From Pseudoxanthomonas gei (GTDB lineage: Bacteria; Pseudomonadota; Gammaproteobacteria; Xanthomonadales; Xanthomonadaceae), in NCBI RefSeq assembly GCF_010119615.1, contig NZ_QOVG01000001.1:62001-126000 (forward strand): a stretch of 64,000 bases of DNA, given 5' to 3'. A model generated the notes under the pieces. That model had not been told where the DNA came from, made no database searches, and saw only the letters and a program-made list of their open reading frames with translations. Below, in pieces: positions 57,124 through 64,000 of this stretch. The translations under genes and the position numbers were made by a program. Each line of letters begins with the position of its first letter. The stretch's first letter is position 1.

Positions 57124-58323
57124 ATGCCCGATACGCTTCCTGCCAGCACGCCCAGCACGGGCACCCACTACCGCGCCGAGGCCAGTGACCGCCCCACGCG
57201 CATCCGCGTGGACCTGGATGCCCTGGCCCACAACCTGCACGCCCTGCAGCGCCATGTCTCGGTGCCGGTCATGGGCATTGTCAAGGCCAATGCCTACGGA
57301 CATGGCCTGGTGCCGGTGGCGCGCCACCTGGAAGCGCAGGGAATCGCCCAGTTGGGTGTCGCCTTCGTCGAAGAGGGCCTGGCCCTGCGCCGCGCGGGAG
57401 TGCAGGCGCCGATCCTGGTGCTGGGCGGCATCCACGCGCCGCAGGTCAGCCAGTTCCTCATCCACGACCTGGAAGTGACGGTGTCCTCGGTCGACAAGCT
57501 TCGCCAGGTCGAGCGTGCGGCCGAATCGATTGGCCGCAAGGCCGTCATCCACCTGAAGATCGACACCGGCATGGAGCGGATCGGCGTGCACAGCGAGAGC
57601 GCGGCTCCATTCATCGAAGCGGCCGCGGCGTCGCGCTGGTGCACGGTCAAGGGCCTCTATTCGCATCTGGCCTGTTCCGACGATCCGGCCTCGCCGATGA
57701 CCGCCGTGCAGTTGCAGCGTTTCCTCGCGGCCAGCTCCCACTTCGACCGCATCGGTGCGCCCATGCCATTGCGGCACCTGGCAAATTCGGGTGGCGTGCT
57801 GCACTTCCCGGACACCTGGCTGGACATGGTGCGTCCGGGCATCGTGCTGTACGGGGTGCTGCCGGACCCGGCATCCCGGCGCAGCTTTCCGCTGAAGCCG
57901 GCGCTGTCGCTGGTGTCCAGCGTGGTGTACTTCAAGGTGGTGAAAGCCGGTCGTACCGTGAGCTATGGCGCGACCTGGACCGCCGGGTCGGACACGCGTG
58001 TCATCACCCTTCCCATCGGCTACGGCGACGGTTACCCGCGCGCGCTGTCCTCGCGCGGCGAAGTGCTGGTGCGCGGCCACCGCCATCCCATCGTGGGCCG
58101 CATCTGCATGGACCAGTTCATGGTCGACATCGGCCCGGCCGGCAGCGCCTACAACGGTGACGAAGCGGTGCTGATCGGTCGCCAGGGCGATGCGATGATC
58201 GATTGCGAAGCGGTGGCGCAGGCCGCCGGCACCATTCCCTATGAAATCCTGACCGGGCTCAACGAGCGCATCCCACGCGAGTACGCGCTCGCGAGCGCCC
58301 GCACCGGCACGGGCGGCGCGTAG
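57124..58323 (+). CDS. alr: Alanine racemase
   Basis: PLP enzyme supplying D-alanine for peptidoglycan, 399 aa. GIVKANAYGHGL holds the PLP lysine (Lys54), and the second active-site Tyr is expected in VSYGATW. MVRPGIVLYGVLP and CMDQFMVDIG are family blocks. About 20 residues precede the usual first strand (RIRVDLDAL), a modest extension. The photolyase gene begins three bases after its stop. Confidence 0.96.
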   Translation: MPDTLPASTPSTGTHYRAEASDRPTRIRVDLDALAHNLHALQRHVSVPVMGIVKANAYGHGLVPVARHLEAQGIAQLGVAFVEEGLALRRAGVQAPILVLGGIHAPQVSQFLIHDLEVTVSSVDKLRQVERAAESIGRKAVIHLKIDTGMERIGVHSESAAPFIEAAAASRWCTVKGLYSHLACSDDPASPMTAVQLQRFLAASSHFDRIGAPMPLRHLANSGGVLHFPDTWLDMVRPGIVLYGVLPDPASRRSFPLKPALSLVSSVVYFKVVKAGRTVSYGATWTAGSDTRVITLPIGYGDGYPRALSSRGEVLVRGHRHPIVGRICMDQFMVDIGPAGSAYNGDEAVLIGRQGDAMIDCEAVAQAAGTIPYEILTGLNERIPREYALASARTGTGGA

Positions 58324-58326
58324 CAC

Positions 58327-59778
58327 GTGCAGGCCAGGTCCGCGTCGCTGCCTCTCGCCCTGGTCTGGTTCCGCCAGGACCTGCGCCTGGACGACAACCC
58401 GGCCCTGCATGAGGCCCTGGAACAAGGCTATGCGCCGGTGCCGGTCTACGTGCATGCGCCGGAAGAAGAGAGCGGCTGGGCACCAGGAGGCGCTTCGCGG
58501 GCCTGGCTGCACCGCTCGCTGCAAGCCCTGGATGCGGACCTGCGCGCACGTGGCTCACGCCTGCTGCTGCGCAACGGCCCCACCGGACCGGCGCTGTCCG
58601 CGCTCTTGCGGGAAACCGGCGCCGACGCCATTTTCTGGAACCGCAAGTACGAACCCGCCACCCAGCCGCGTGATGCCGCACTGAAACGTGAGTGGCGCGA
58701 GCAGGGCCTGGTGGCCGAAAGCTTCAACGGCGCGCTGCTTTTCGAACCCTGGGAACTGGCGACCCAGCAGGGCGGCCCGTACAAGGTGTTCACCCCGTTC
58801 TGGCGCAATGCGCTGGGGCGCCTGCGCGTGCCTGCGCCGCAGGCCGTTCCGGCAACCTTGCCGTCTGTCGCTGAGACTTTCGCCAGTGAGGACCTCGATG
58901 CACTGGGTCTTGCCGCGCGGCCTGCCTGGGACAGCGGCTTCTGGGACAAGTGGCATGCGGGCGAGGCGGGCGCGCACGAGGCACTCGAAGTTTTCCTGGA
59001 TGGCGCGTTGCATGGCTACCGCAGCGACCGCGACCGTCCCGATCGCGTCGGCACCTCCCTGCTGTCGCCGCACCTGCATTTCGGCGAGATCGCGCCCTGG
59101 CGCGTGGTGGGCGCGCTGGAACAGGTGCGCACCGCCGCCAATGCCGCCGATGTGGATGCCTACCTACGCGAACTGGGCTGGCGCGAGTTCGCCTATCACC
59201 TGCTGCATCATTTTCCGGCCACCACCACCGCCAACCTCAATCCGCGCTTCGAACATTTCGAATGGGCGCCGGGCGACGACAGGCAACTGCAGGCGTGGCG
59301 TCATGGGCTGACCGGCGTGCCCATCGTCGATGCGGGCATGCGCGAGCTGTGGGCCACCGGCTACATGCACAACCGCGTGCGCATGATCGTCGGCAGCTGG
59401 CTGACCAAGCACATGCGCCAGCACTGGCTGCACGGGGCGCGCTGGTTCTGGGACACGCTGGTGGACGCCGACCTGGCCAACAACACGCTGGGTTGGCAGT
59501 GGGTCGCCGGCACCGGTGCGGATGCCTCGCCTTATTTCCGCGTATTCAATCCGGTTACACAGGCGCAGAAATTCGACCCGGCGGCGACTTACATCAGCCG
59601 CTGGGTTCCCGAGCTGCAAGCGCTGCCCGTGGCCGCGCGTTTCGCGCCGTGGCTGCATGCGGAACTGGCCAGGCGCCTGGCACCTTCGTACCCGCGCGCG
59701 CCCATGGTTGACCTGGCCCAAGGACGCGATGCCGCGCTGGCGGCCTACAAGCGCAGCGCGCCCGCCGAATCGCGTTGA
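58327..59778 (+). CDS. phrB: Deoxyribodipyrimidine photolyase
   Basis: Blue-light flavoenzyme reversing cyclobutane pyrimidine dimers, 483 aa. The N-terminal antenna domain begins LALVWFRQDLRLDDNPAL. The FAD domain has TSLLSPHLHFGEIAPW, GWREFAYHLLHHFP, MRELWATGYMHNRVRMIVGSWLTKH and WQWVAGTGADASPYFRVFNP. The start is a GTG three bases after alr, so it is probably cotranscribed. Confidence 0.95.
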   Translation: MQARSASLPLALVWFRQDLRLDDNPALHEALEQGYAPVPVYVHAPEEESGWAPGGASRAWLHRSLQALDADLRARGSRLLLRNGPTGPALSALLRETGADAIFWNRKYEPATQPRDAALKREWREQGLVAESFNGALLFEPWELATQQGGPYKVFTPFWRNALGRLRVPAPQAVPATLPSVAETFASEDLDALGLAARPAWDSGFWDKWHAGEAGAHEALEVFLDGALHGYRSDRDRPDRVGTSLLSPHLHFGEIAPWRVVGALEQVRTAANAADVDAYLRELGWREFAYHLLHHFPATTTANLNPRFEHFEWAPGDDRQLQAWRHGLTGVPIVDAGMRELWATGYMHNRVRMIVGSWLTKHMRQHWLHGARWFWDTLVDADLANNTLGWQWVAGTGADASPYFRVFNPVTQAQKFDPAATYISRWVPELQALPVAARFAPWLHAELARRLAPSYPRAPMVDLAQGRDAALAAYKRSAPAESR

Positions 59779-59827
59779 CGCCCTTCGTTGCCGCGTGCTT
59801 CACTCGGGCAGGGGAGAGGAGAGCACG

Positions 59828-61297
59828 ATGGCAACGACCAAGGCGCCGCGAAAGCCACGCAAGGAGCCCATGTCGCGGGTCGATACCGCATGGCTGCGCA
59901 TGGAACGCCCCACCAACCCGATGATGATCACCGGGGTGATGATGTTCGACGAGCCGATGAGCATCCAGCGGCTCAGGGAAGTCATCATGAAACGCTTCCT
60001 GGCCTATCCGCGCTTCCGGCAGAAGGCCGTGGACACGCCTGCCGGCGCGTCGTGGGTGGAAGACGAGAATTTCGACATCGACCTGCATGTGCGCCTGACC
60101 GCGCTGCCGGGGCGTGCCGACCGGAAATCGGAGAAGAAAGCCTTCGAGCGCTTCGTCAGCCAGCTGGCTTCCTCGCCGCTCGACAAGTCCAAGCCGCTCT
60201 GGCAATTCCACCTGATCGAGAAATACGGCACCGGCTCGGCCGTGGTCGCCCGCATCCACCACTGCTACGCCGATGGCATGGCCCTGGTGCAGGTGATGCT
60301 GTCGATGACCGATACCGCGCGCAAGCCGGTCAAGGACAGCGACCTGCGTGCGGCGTGGCTGAAAAGCGACGGTGCCAACGTGGAGCGCCGCATCGGTGCC
60401 ATCGGCCGCTACATGAAGATCGGCGGCAAGGTGCTGGACAAGGGCATGGACCTGTACCACCACCCCAGCCTGGCCAAGGTGCTGGCCAAGGAAGGCGGAG
60501 AGATCGGCCGCGAACTGCTGGCCGCACTGGCCCTGCCTGATGAACCGCCCACCCTGTTGCGCGGCGCCCTGGGCGTAAGCAAGCGGGTGGCCTGGGCCGA
60601 GCCGCTGGACCTGGATGAAGTGAAGGCCGTTGGCCGCGCCTGCGACTGCACGGTCAACGACGTGCTGATGGCCACCGCCGCCGGGGCCTTGCGCAGCTAC
60701 ATGCTGGAGCGTGGCGAATGCCTCGAAGGCGTGACCCTGCGCGCCACCGTGCCGGTGAACCTGCGTCCGCTGGAACACGCCAAGAAGCTGGGCAACCACT
60801 TCGGACTGGTGTTCCTGGAGCTGCCGGTGGGCGAGGACAATCCGATCCGCCGCGTGGAGCGGGTGGCCCGCTGCATGACCGATCTGAAGAACTCGCGGCA
60901 AGCCGTGGTCACGTTCGGATTGCTGGCCGCCCTGGGCATGGCGCCGGCGGCGGTGCAGGGCATGGCCCTGGACCTGTTCAGCCGCAAGGCCACTGCGGTG
61001 GCGACCAACGTGCCGGGCCCGCACCAGCAGTTGTACATGGGCGGCAGCGCGATGCGGGAGATGATGTTCTGGGTGCCGCAGACCGGCTCCGTCGGCATCG
61101 GCATCTCGATCCTGAGCTACAACAACAAGGTCCATTTCGGTCTGATTTCCGATGCCAAGCTGGTGCCGGATCCGGATGCGGTCATCAAGCGCTTCGGCCC
61201 CGAGTTTGAAAAGCTTCTTTACCTGGCGCTGATGGGCGACTGGGACCACAGCCTGGACGCGGCCGCGGCAGAAAAGCTGATGGCGTCTGCAAACTGA
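59828..61297 (+). CDS. WS/DGAT-type acyltransferase (wax ester synthase/diacylglycerol acyltransferase)
   Basis: Acyl-CoA-dependent acyltransferase making wax esters or triacylglycerol, 489 aa. The catalytic HHxxxDG motif is HHCYADG (His144-His145...Asp149). SRVDTAWLRMERPTNPMMI and NVPGPHQQLYMGG are conserved blocks. The start has a strong GGGGAGAGGAG. It follows the photolyase gene by 49 bp. Actual product not predictable. Confidence 0.93.
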   Translation: MATTKAPRKPRKEPMSRVDTAWLRMERPTNPMMITGVMMFDEPMSIQRLREVIMKRFLAYPRFRQKAVDTPAGASWVEDENFDIDLHVRLTALPGRADRKSEKKAFERFVSQLASSPLDKSKPLWQFHLIEKYGTGSAVVARIHHCYADGMALVQVMLSMTDTARKPVKDSDLRAAWLKSDGANVERRIGAIGRYMKIGGKVLDKGMDLYHHPSLAKVLAKEGGEIGRELLAALALPDEPPTLLRGALGVSKRVAWAEPLDLDEVKAVGRACDCTVNDVLMATAAGALRSYMLERGECLEGVTLRATVPVNLRPLEHAKKLGNHFGLVFLELPVGEDNPIRRVERVARCMTDLKNSRQAVVTFGLLAALGMAPAAVQGMALDLFSRKATAVATNVPGPHQQLYMGGSAMREMMFWVPQTGSVGIGISILSYNNKVHFGLISDAKLVPDPDAVIKRFGPEFEKLLYLALMGDWDHSLDAAAAEKLMASAN

Positions 61298-61408
61298 ACG
61301 GATCCCAATGAAAAGTTAACGTCTTCACCTGGCTTTAGCCAGCAGATCTCCGTTGTTGGGTACTTTGCCCGGGCCAACCACCCGGTTCCAGTCAAGGAGA
61401 ATTCTGAA

Positions 61409-62086
61409 ATGAAGACACAAGCAATCAAGGCCACGGTCGCCGCCCTCATCGCCACGCTCACGCTTGGCGGTTGCGCCACCTACACGGGCCAGACCAGCGA
61501 CCCCAACGATCCGAACCGCACCCGCAACAACGCCTTGATTGGCGCCGGCATCGGCGCAGTGGCCGGCCTGCTCAGTGGTGGCGACGCCACCGAACGCCGC
61601 CAGCGCGCCTTGGTTGGCGTGGGCGTGGGTGGTCTGGCCGGTGGCGCGATCGGCGCCTACCAGGACCGCCAGGAAGCCGAGCTGCGCCGCCAGACGGCCG
61701 GCACCGGCATCGAAGTCAGCCGCGACGGCGACGTGATCAAGCTCAACCTGCCCGATGGCGTGACCTTCGATTTCGGCAAGGCCAACCTGAAGTCGCAGTT
61801 CTATCCGGCGCTCGACAACGTGGCTTCCACGCTGGCGCAGTACAACCAGACCATCGTGGAAGTGTCCGGCCATACCGACAGCGTCGGCAGCGATGCCGCC
61901 AACCAGACCCTGTCCATCCAGCGCGCCAATTCGGTGGGTAACTACCTGATCGGCAAGGGCCTGGTACGCGAGCGCTTCGAGATCGTCGGCTTCGGCGAGA
62001 CCCGTCCGGTGGCCAGCAACGACAACGATTCGGGCCGTGCCCTGAATCGCCGTGTCGAGATCCGCGTGCTGCCGCTGAAGTCGTAA
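61409..62086 (+). CDS. OmpA-family lipoprotein with glycine zipper
   Basis: 225 aa outer-membrane lipoprotein of the YiaD/Pal-like group. Lipobox LGGC with Cys22. A glycine-zipper stretch (GAGIGAVAGLLSGG, then GVGVGGLAGGAIGAYQDRQ) precedes the C-terminal OmpA domain: FDFGKANL, VSGHTDSVGSDAANQTLSIQRA and ALNRRVEIRV, where Asp and Arg bind peptidoglycan. A classical terminator follows. Confidence 0.93.
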   Translation: MKTQAIKATVAALIATLTLGGCATYTGQTSDPNDPNRTRNNALIGAGIGAVAGLLSGGDATERRQRALVGVGVGGLAGGAIGAYQDRQEAELRRQTAGTGIEVSRDGDVIKLNLPDGVTFDFGKANLKSQFYPALDNVASTLAQYNQTIVEVSGHTDSVGSDAANQTLSIQRANSVGNYLIGKGLVRERFEIVGFGETRPVASNDNDSGRALNRRVEIRVLPLKS

Positions 62087-62111
62087 TCCCCAGGCTGTAC
62101 CAGTGACCAGG

Positions 62112-62140
62112 AAAGGGCCGCGCAAGCGGCCCTTTCTTTT
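62112..62140 (+). terminator. Rho-independent terminator of the OmpA lipoprotein gene
   Basis: Stem AAAGGGCCGC (62112-62121) with GCGGCCCTTT (62126-62135), GCAA loop, then CTTTTT. Confidence 0.92.
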
Positions 62141-62214
62141 TGGGCGACAGGCAGTGGGAGCGGGGTGTGTCGAGCGGACCGCAGCTTGAACACAGGCTCC
62201 CCGGCTTGAACGCA

Positions 62215-62634
62215 GGCTCGGCGACTCCGGGTGCCTGCCCAAACACCCCGCGCGCTGGCTCCGCAACCCCGCGTGCGGGCTCAGCAACCCCGTGCGCCAC
62301 CTCCAGCACCCCACGCGCCGCCTCGCGAACCCCACGCACGGGGTCCGCGACCCCGCACGCCGACTCCAGCACCCCATGCGCCACCTCGCGAACCCCACGC
62401 ACGGGGTCCGCGACCCCGCACGCGGGCTCGGCGACCCCGCACGCCGACTCCAGCACCCCGCGCGCCACCTCGCGAACCCCACGCACGAGGTCCACGACCC
62501 CACACGCGGGCTTGGCGACCCCGCGCGCCGACTCCAGCACCCCACGCGCCGCCTCGCGAACCCCACGCACGGGGTCCGCGACCCCACGCGCGGGCTTGCC
62601 GACCCCGCACGCCGGCTCGGCGACCCCGCGCGGC
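62215..62634. repeat. 21-bp tandem repeat array, 20 copies
   Basis: Twenty head-to-tail 21-bp units, about 420 bp. In one frame each unit reads as a heptad of the form GSATPHA, DSSTPRA or TSRTPRT. From 62362 the variants are arranged in a higher-order period of four units (84 bp), repeated three times. The array lies between two terminators, and because the unit is a multiple of three several frames are free of stops. No start codon with a ribosome binding site supports translation. I see no relation to either neighbour. Confidence 0.9.
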
Positions 62635-62644
62635 TGTCTTCCAT

Positions 62645-62676
62645 AAAAAAAAGCCGCCTGTGCGGCGGCTTTTTCC
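62645..62676 (-). terminator. Terminator of the helical hypothetical gene (bidirectional shape)
   Basis: Stem AAGCCGCC (62651-62658) with GGCGGCTT (62664-62671), loop of five, eight A on the left and five T on the right. The A-run gives the U-tract on the minus strand, 16 bases after the stop of the gene at 62692. Confidence 0.9.
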
Positions 62677-62691
62677 TGTTGCGGTTCCCGC

Positions 62692-63165
62692 TCAGGCAGC
62701 GGGGTTGGAATCGCTGGACTTGCGAGAGGGGCGTGCGAAGCGCCCGCCAATCTCCTTCCGCAGTTCCTTCAGGCCGTAGGCATCGCCGACCAGCTTGATC
62801 TGGCCGTAGCCGTCCAGGGATACATCCATGATGTCGTTGCCCAAGGCGGCGGTGGTGTCGTCCAGCTGGGAATAAAGCCGTCCCAGCCGTTCCAACACCG
62901 GGCGCAGCCGGTCCAGGGTCACGAAGTCGGCCTGGGCGCCGGCCACGTCCAGCATGGGCGGGACGATGTCGGGGTTGTCGCCCAGCACGCGGATGGTGGT
63001 GCGGCAGAACACTTCGCTCTTGTCGCCCATCCACAGCAGCTTGCGGCGTTCGTCCGGTTCCAGCGAAAGCAGCCCGGGCAGGGCGGCCTCCACCTGGGCC
63101 AGGGCGGCCAGGGCCGCGGCCTGCTGTTCGGGGGTGATGTCCAGCGAGATAAGGTTGAGGCTCAT
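62692..63165 (-). CDS. Conserved hypothetical helical protein
   Basis: 157 aa, cytoplasmic, no family recognised. Several amphipathic helices are expected (TPEQQAAALAALAQVEAALPGLLSL, LRPVLERLGRLYSQLDDTTAALG), with a four-helix-bundle look and a final IGGRFARPSRKS basic tail. The ATG at 63165 has GGAG eight bases upstream. It has its own terminator and no close partner genes. Confidence 0.7.
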   Translation of the reverse strand: MSLNLISLDITPEQQAAALAALAQVEAALPGLLSLEPDERRKLLWMGDKSEVFCRTTIRVLGDNPDIVPPMLDVAGAQADFVTLDRLRPVLERLGRLYSQLDDTTAALGNDIMDVSLDGYGQIKLVGDAYGLKELRKEIGGRFARPSRKSSDSNPAA

Positions 63166-63647
63166 CGGTAACTCTCCATGTTCGATCTGATCAGTGGGTG
63201 ACCCGGGGACCCGGGCCGGTCGTGCCCCGCCGCGTTTTTGGGTGTGCGGCGGGACGAGGGGAAGCGTGGCAGGGGAAGACGGGCGCGGAAATCAGCGGAC
63301 TGCCCGTTGTGGGGTAGGGCATTTGCGTCAATTTGGGTAGGGGAATTCCTACGGGCCCGCGACGTGCCCGACCACCCCCAGCAGGCCCAGCCCCGCAGCC
63401 GCTCACCCGGCCGGCCCGAAACGCCCCCTTTGCCAAAGGGGGCAGGCGCCCGCGCAGCGGGCGACGGGGATTTGCTCTTGATCTTGATCTTGATCTTGAT
63501 CTTGCTTGGGCGGTCCCTCAGCCGAAAGGCCAGAGCAAATCCCCCTCAATCCCCCTTTGCCAAGGGGGAGGCAGACCAAGGTCCGTGAATGTTGCAGGTG
63601 CGCCGCTTGAGGAACACAGTCCCGTGACACTCGCCACAAGGTTCGCC
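63166..63647. other. Intergenic region left of parD
   Basis: 480 bp with no credible gene. The right half is a palindromic repeat element (63423-63568). The left half should hold the promoter of the minus-strand hypothetical gene, but no clear boxes stand out. Confidence 0.5.
63423..63568. repeat. Composite palindromic repeat element with CTTGAT microsatellite
   Basis: Four stems: GCCCCCTTT/AAAGGGGGC (63423-63443), GCCCGC/GCGGGC (63448-63462), an enclosing GGGGATTTGCTC (63466-63477) with GAGCAAATCCCC (63533-63544), and CCCCCTT/AAGGGGG (63551-63568). The large loop carries four and two-thirds copies of CTTGAT (63477-63504). It shares the 18-mer GCCCGCGCAGCGGGCGAC with the rpsR-rplI spacer. 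Confidence 0.75.
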
Positions 63648-63887
63648 ATGGCCACCCTGAAGATATCCATGCCCGACGACCTCAAGGACTTCATTGACGC
63701 CCAGATCGGCGCAAAGGGCTACGGGTCCCGCAGCGAATATCTATGCGAACTGGTCTCGCGGCAGCGTGATGTGGAAAAGCTGCGCAATCTGCTGCTGGAA
63801 GGCGCCAATACCGGACCCGGCAAGGTCGTAACTGAAGACACCTTCAAACGCATGCGGGAAGAACTGCGCGGGCGTGTGCTGGATTGA
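63648..63887 (+). CDS. ParD family type II antitoxin
   Basis: 79 aa ribbon-helix-helix protein. MATLKISMPDDLKDFIDAQIGAKGYGSRSEYLCELV is the RHH DNA-binding domain of ParD, followed by the toxin-neutralising tail (KVVTEDTFKRMREELRGRVL). ParD genes are normally followed at once by a parE toxin gene. In the 113 bases left before the window ends, the frame continuing from its stop gives no ParE-like sequence, so the partner is missing, decayed or starts further on. An ATG at 63648 fits the family start. Confidence 0.85.
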   Translation: MATLKISMPDDLKDFIDAQIGAKGYGSRSEYLCELVSRQRDVEKLRNLLLEGANTGPGKVVTEDTFKRMREELRGRVLD

Positions 63888-64000
63888 AGCCAGGTATCTG
63901 GCGGAGCGACGGAACGCAGTACGTCGCCCGGAACAGTCACCTACCGGCAAGGGCAAGCGAGAAGTTGCTTCAGCTTTCGTCGTGTGGGTGGAGGATGGGA

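Noticed and set aside
61325-63034. Long minus-strand frame through the OmpA gene, the repeats and the hypothetical gene
   Set aside because: It crosses two terminators and the OmpA gene and owes its length to the 21-bp repeats.
63888-64000. Truncated parE toxin gene
   Set aside because: The frame gives no ParE-like motif and no convincing start codon, so I do not annotate it.

Overview
The window is about 64 kb of GC-rich, gene-dense chromosome from a gammaproteobacterium of the Xanthomonadaceae (Pseudoxanthomonas, Luteimonas, Lysobacter and Stenotrophomonas are all plausible; I cannot separate them by eye). The grounds are protein similarity as I recognise it, a methionine synthase split into two ORFs, a bacterial kynurenine pathway, two DUF885 secreted peptidases, the order rpsF-rpsR-rplI-dnaB-alr, and several classes of short palindromic intergenic repeats typical of this family. 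I saw no rRNA, tRNA, prophage, transposase or CRISPR array.

Layout. 0-4 kb (+): periplasmic glutathione peroxidase, FKBP isomerase, UDP-glucose dehydrogenase, SlyX, DUF2058. 4-11 kb (-): an ArsR/methyltransferase regulator, the two halves of MetH, a permuted papain-like protein and an MFS transporter; the first three genes are coupled by ATGA overlaps and preceded by a 32-bp palindrome. 11-16 kb: acyl-CoA dehydrogenase and a DUF885 peptidase (+), facing an M28 lipoprotein peptidase (-) across a bidirectional terminator. 16-26 kb (-): two RND efflux systems, the second headed by a TetR regulator; neither has an outer-membrane channel gene beside it. 26-34 kb (+): the giant NAD-glutamate dehydrogenase, NAD kinase, a secreted hypothetical and a cytosolic 5'-nucleotidase. 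34-40 kb (-): ACMS decarboxylase, kynureninase, kynurenine monooxygenase, exonuclease I, DUF2461, DUF2939. 40.5-43.1 kb (+): a cyanide-insensitive-type bd oxidase with a 45-aa accessory peptide. 43-50.7 kb (-): ten closely packed genes from asnS down to 3-hydroxyanthranilate dioxygenase. 50.7-56 kb (+): an A-type Fe-S carrier, the second DUF885 peptidase, rpsF-rpsR-rplI and dnaB. 56-62 kb: a hypothetical gene (-) divergent from alr, phrB, a WS/DGAT acyltransferase and an OmpA lipoprotein (+). 62-64 kb: a 20-copy, 21-bp tandem repeat island, a helical hypothetical gene (-), a large palindromic repeat element, and a ParD antitoxin gene (+) at the right edge.

Functional themes. Six enzymes in two minus-strand blocks (kmo, kynU, ACMSD; then HAAO, a RidA-type aminomuconate deaminase and an aminomuconate-semialdehyde dehydrogenase) take kynurenine to 4-oxalocrotonate. 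A carbonic anhydrase gene sits inside this set, and the bd oxidase operon splits it. The metH operon looks autoregulated by its own ArsR-type protein. At least four different inverted-repeat elements sit in intergenic gaps, one at the very 5' end of kmo and one supplying the stop codon of the MFS gene.
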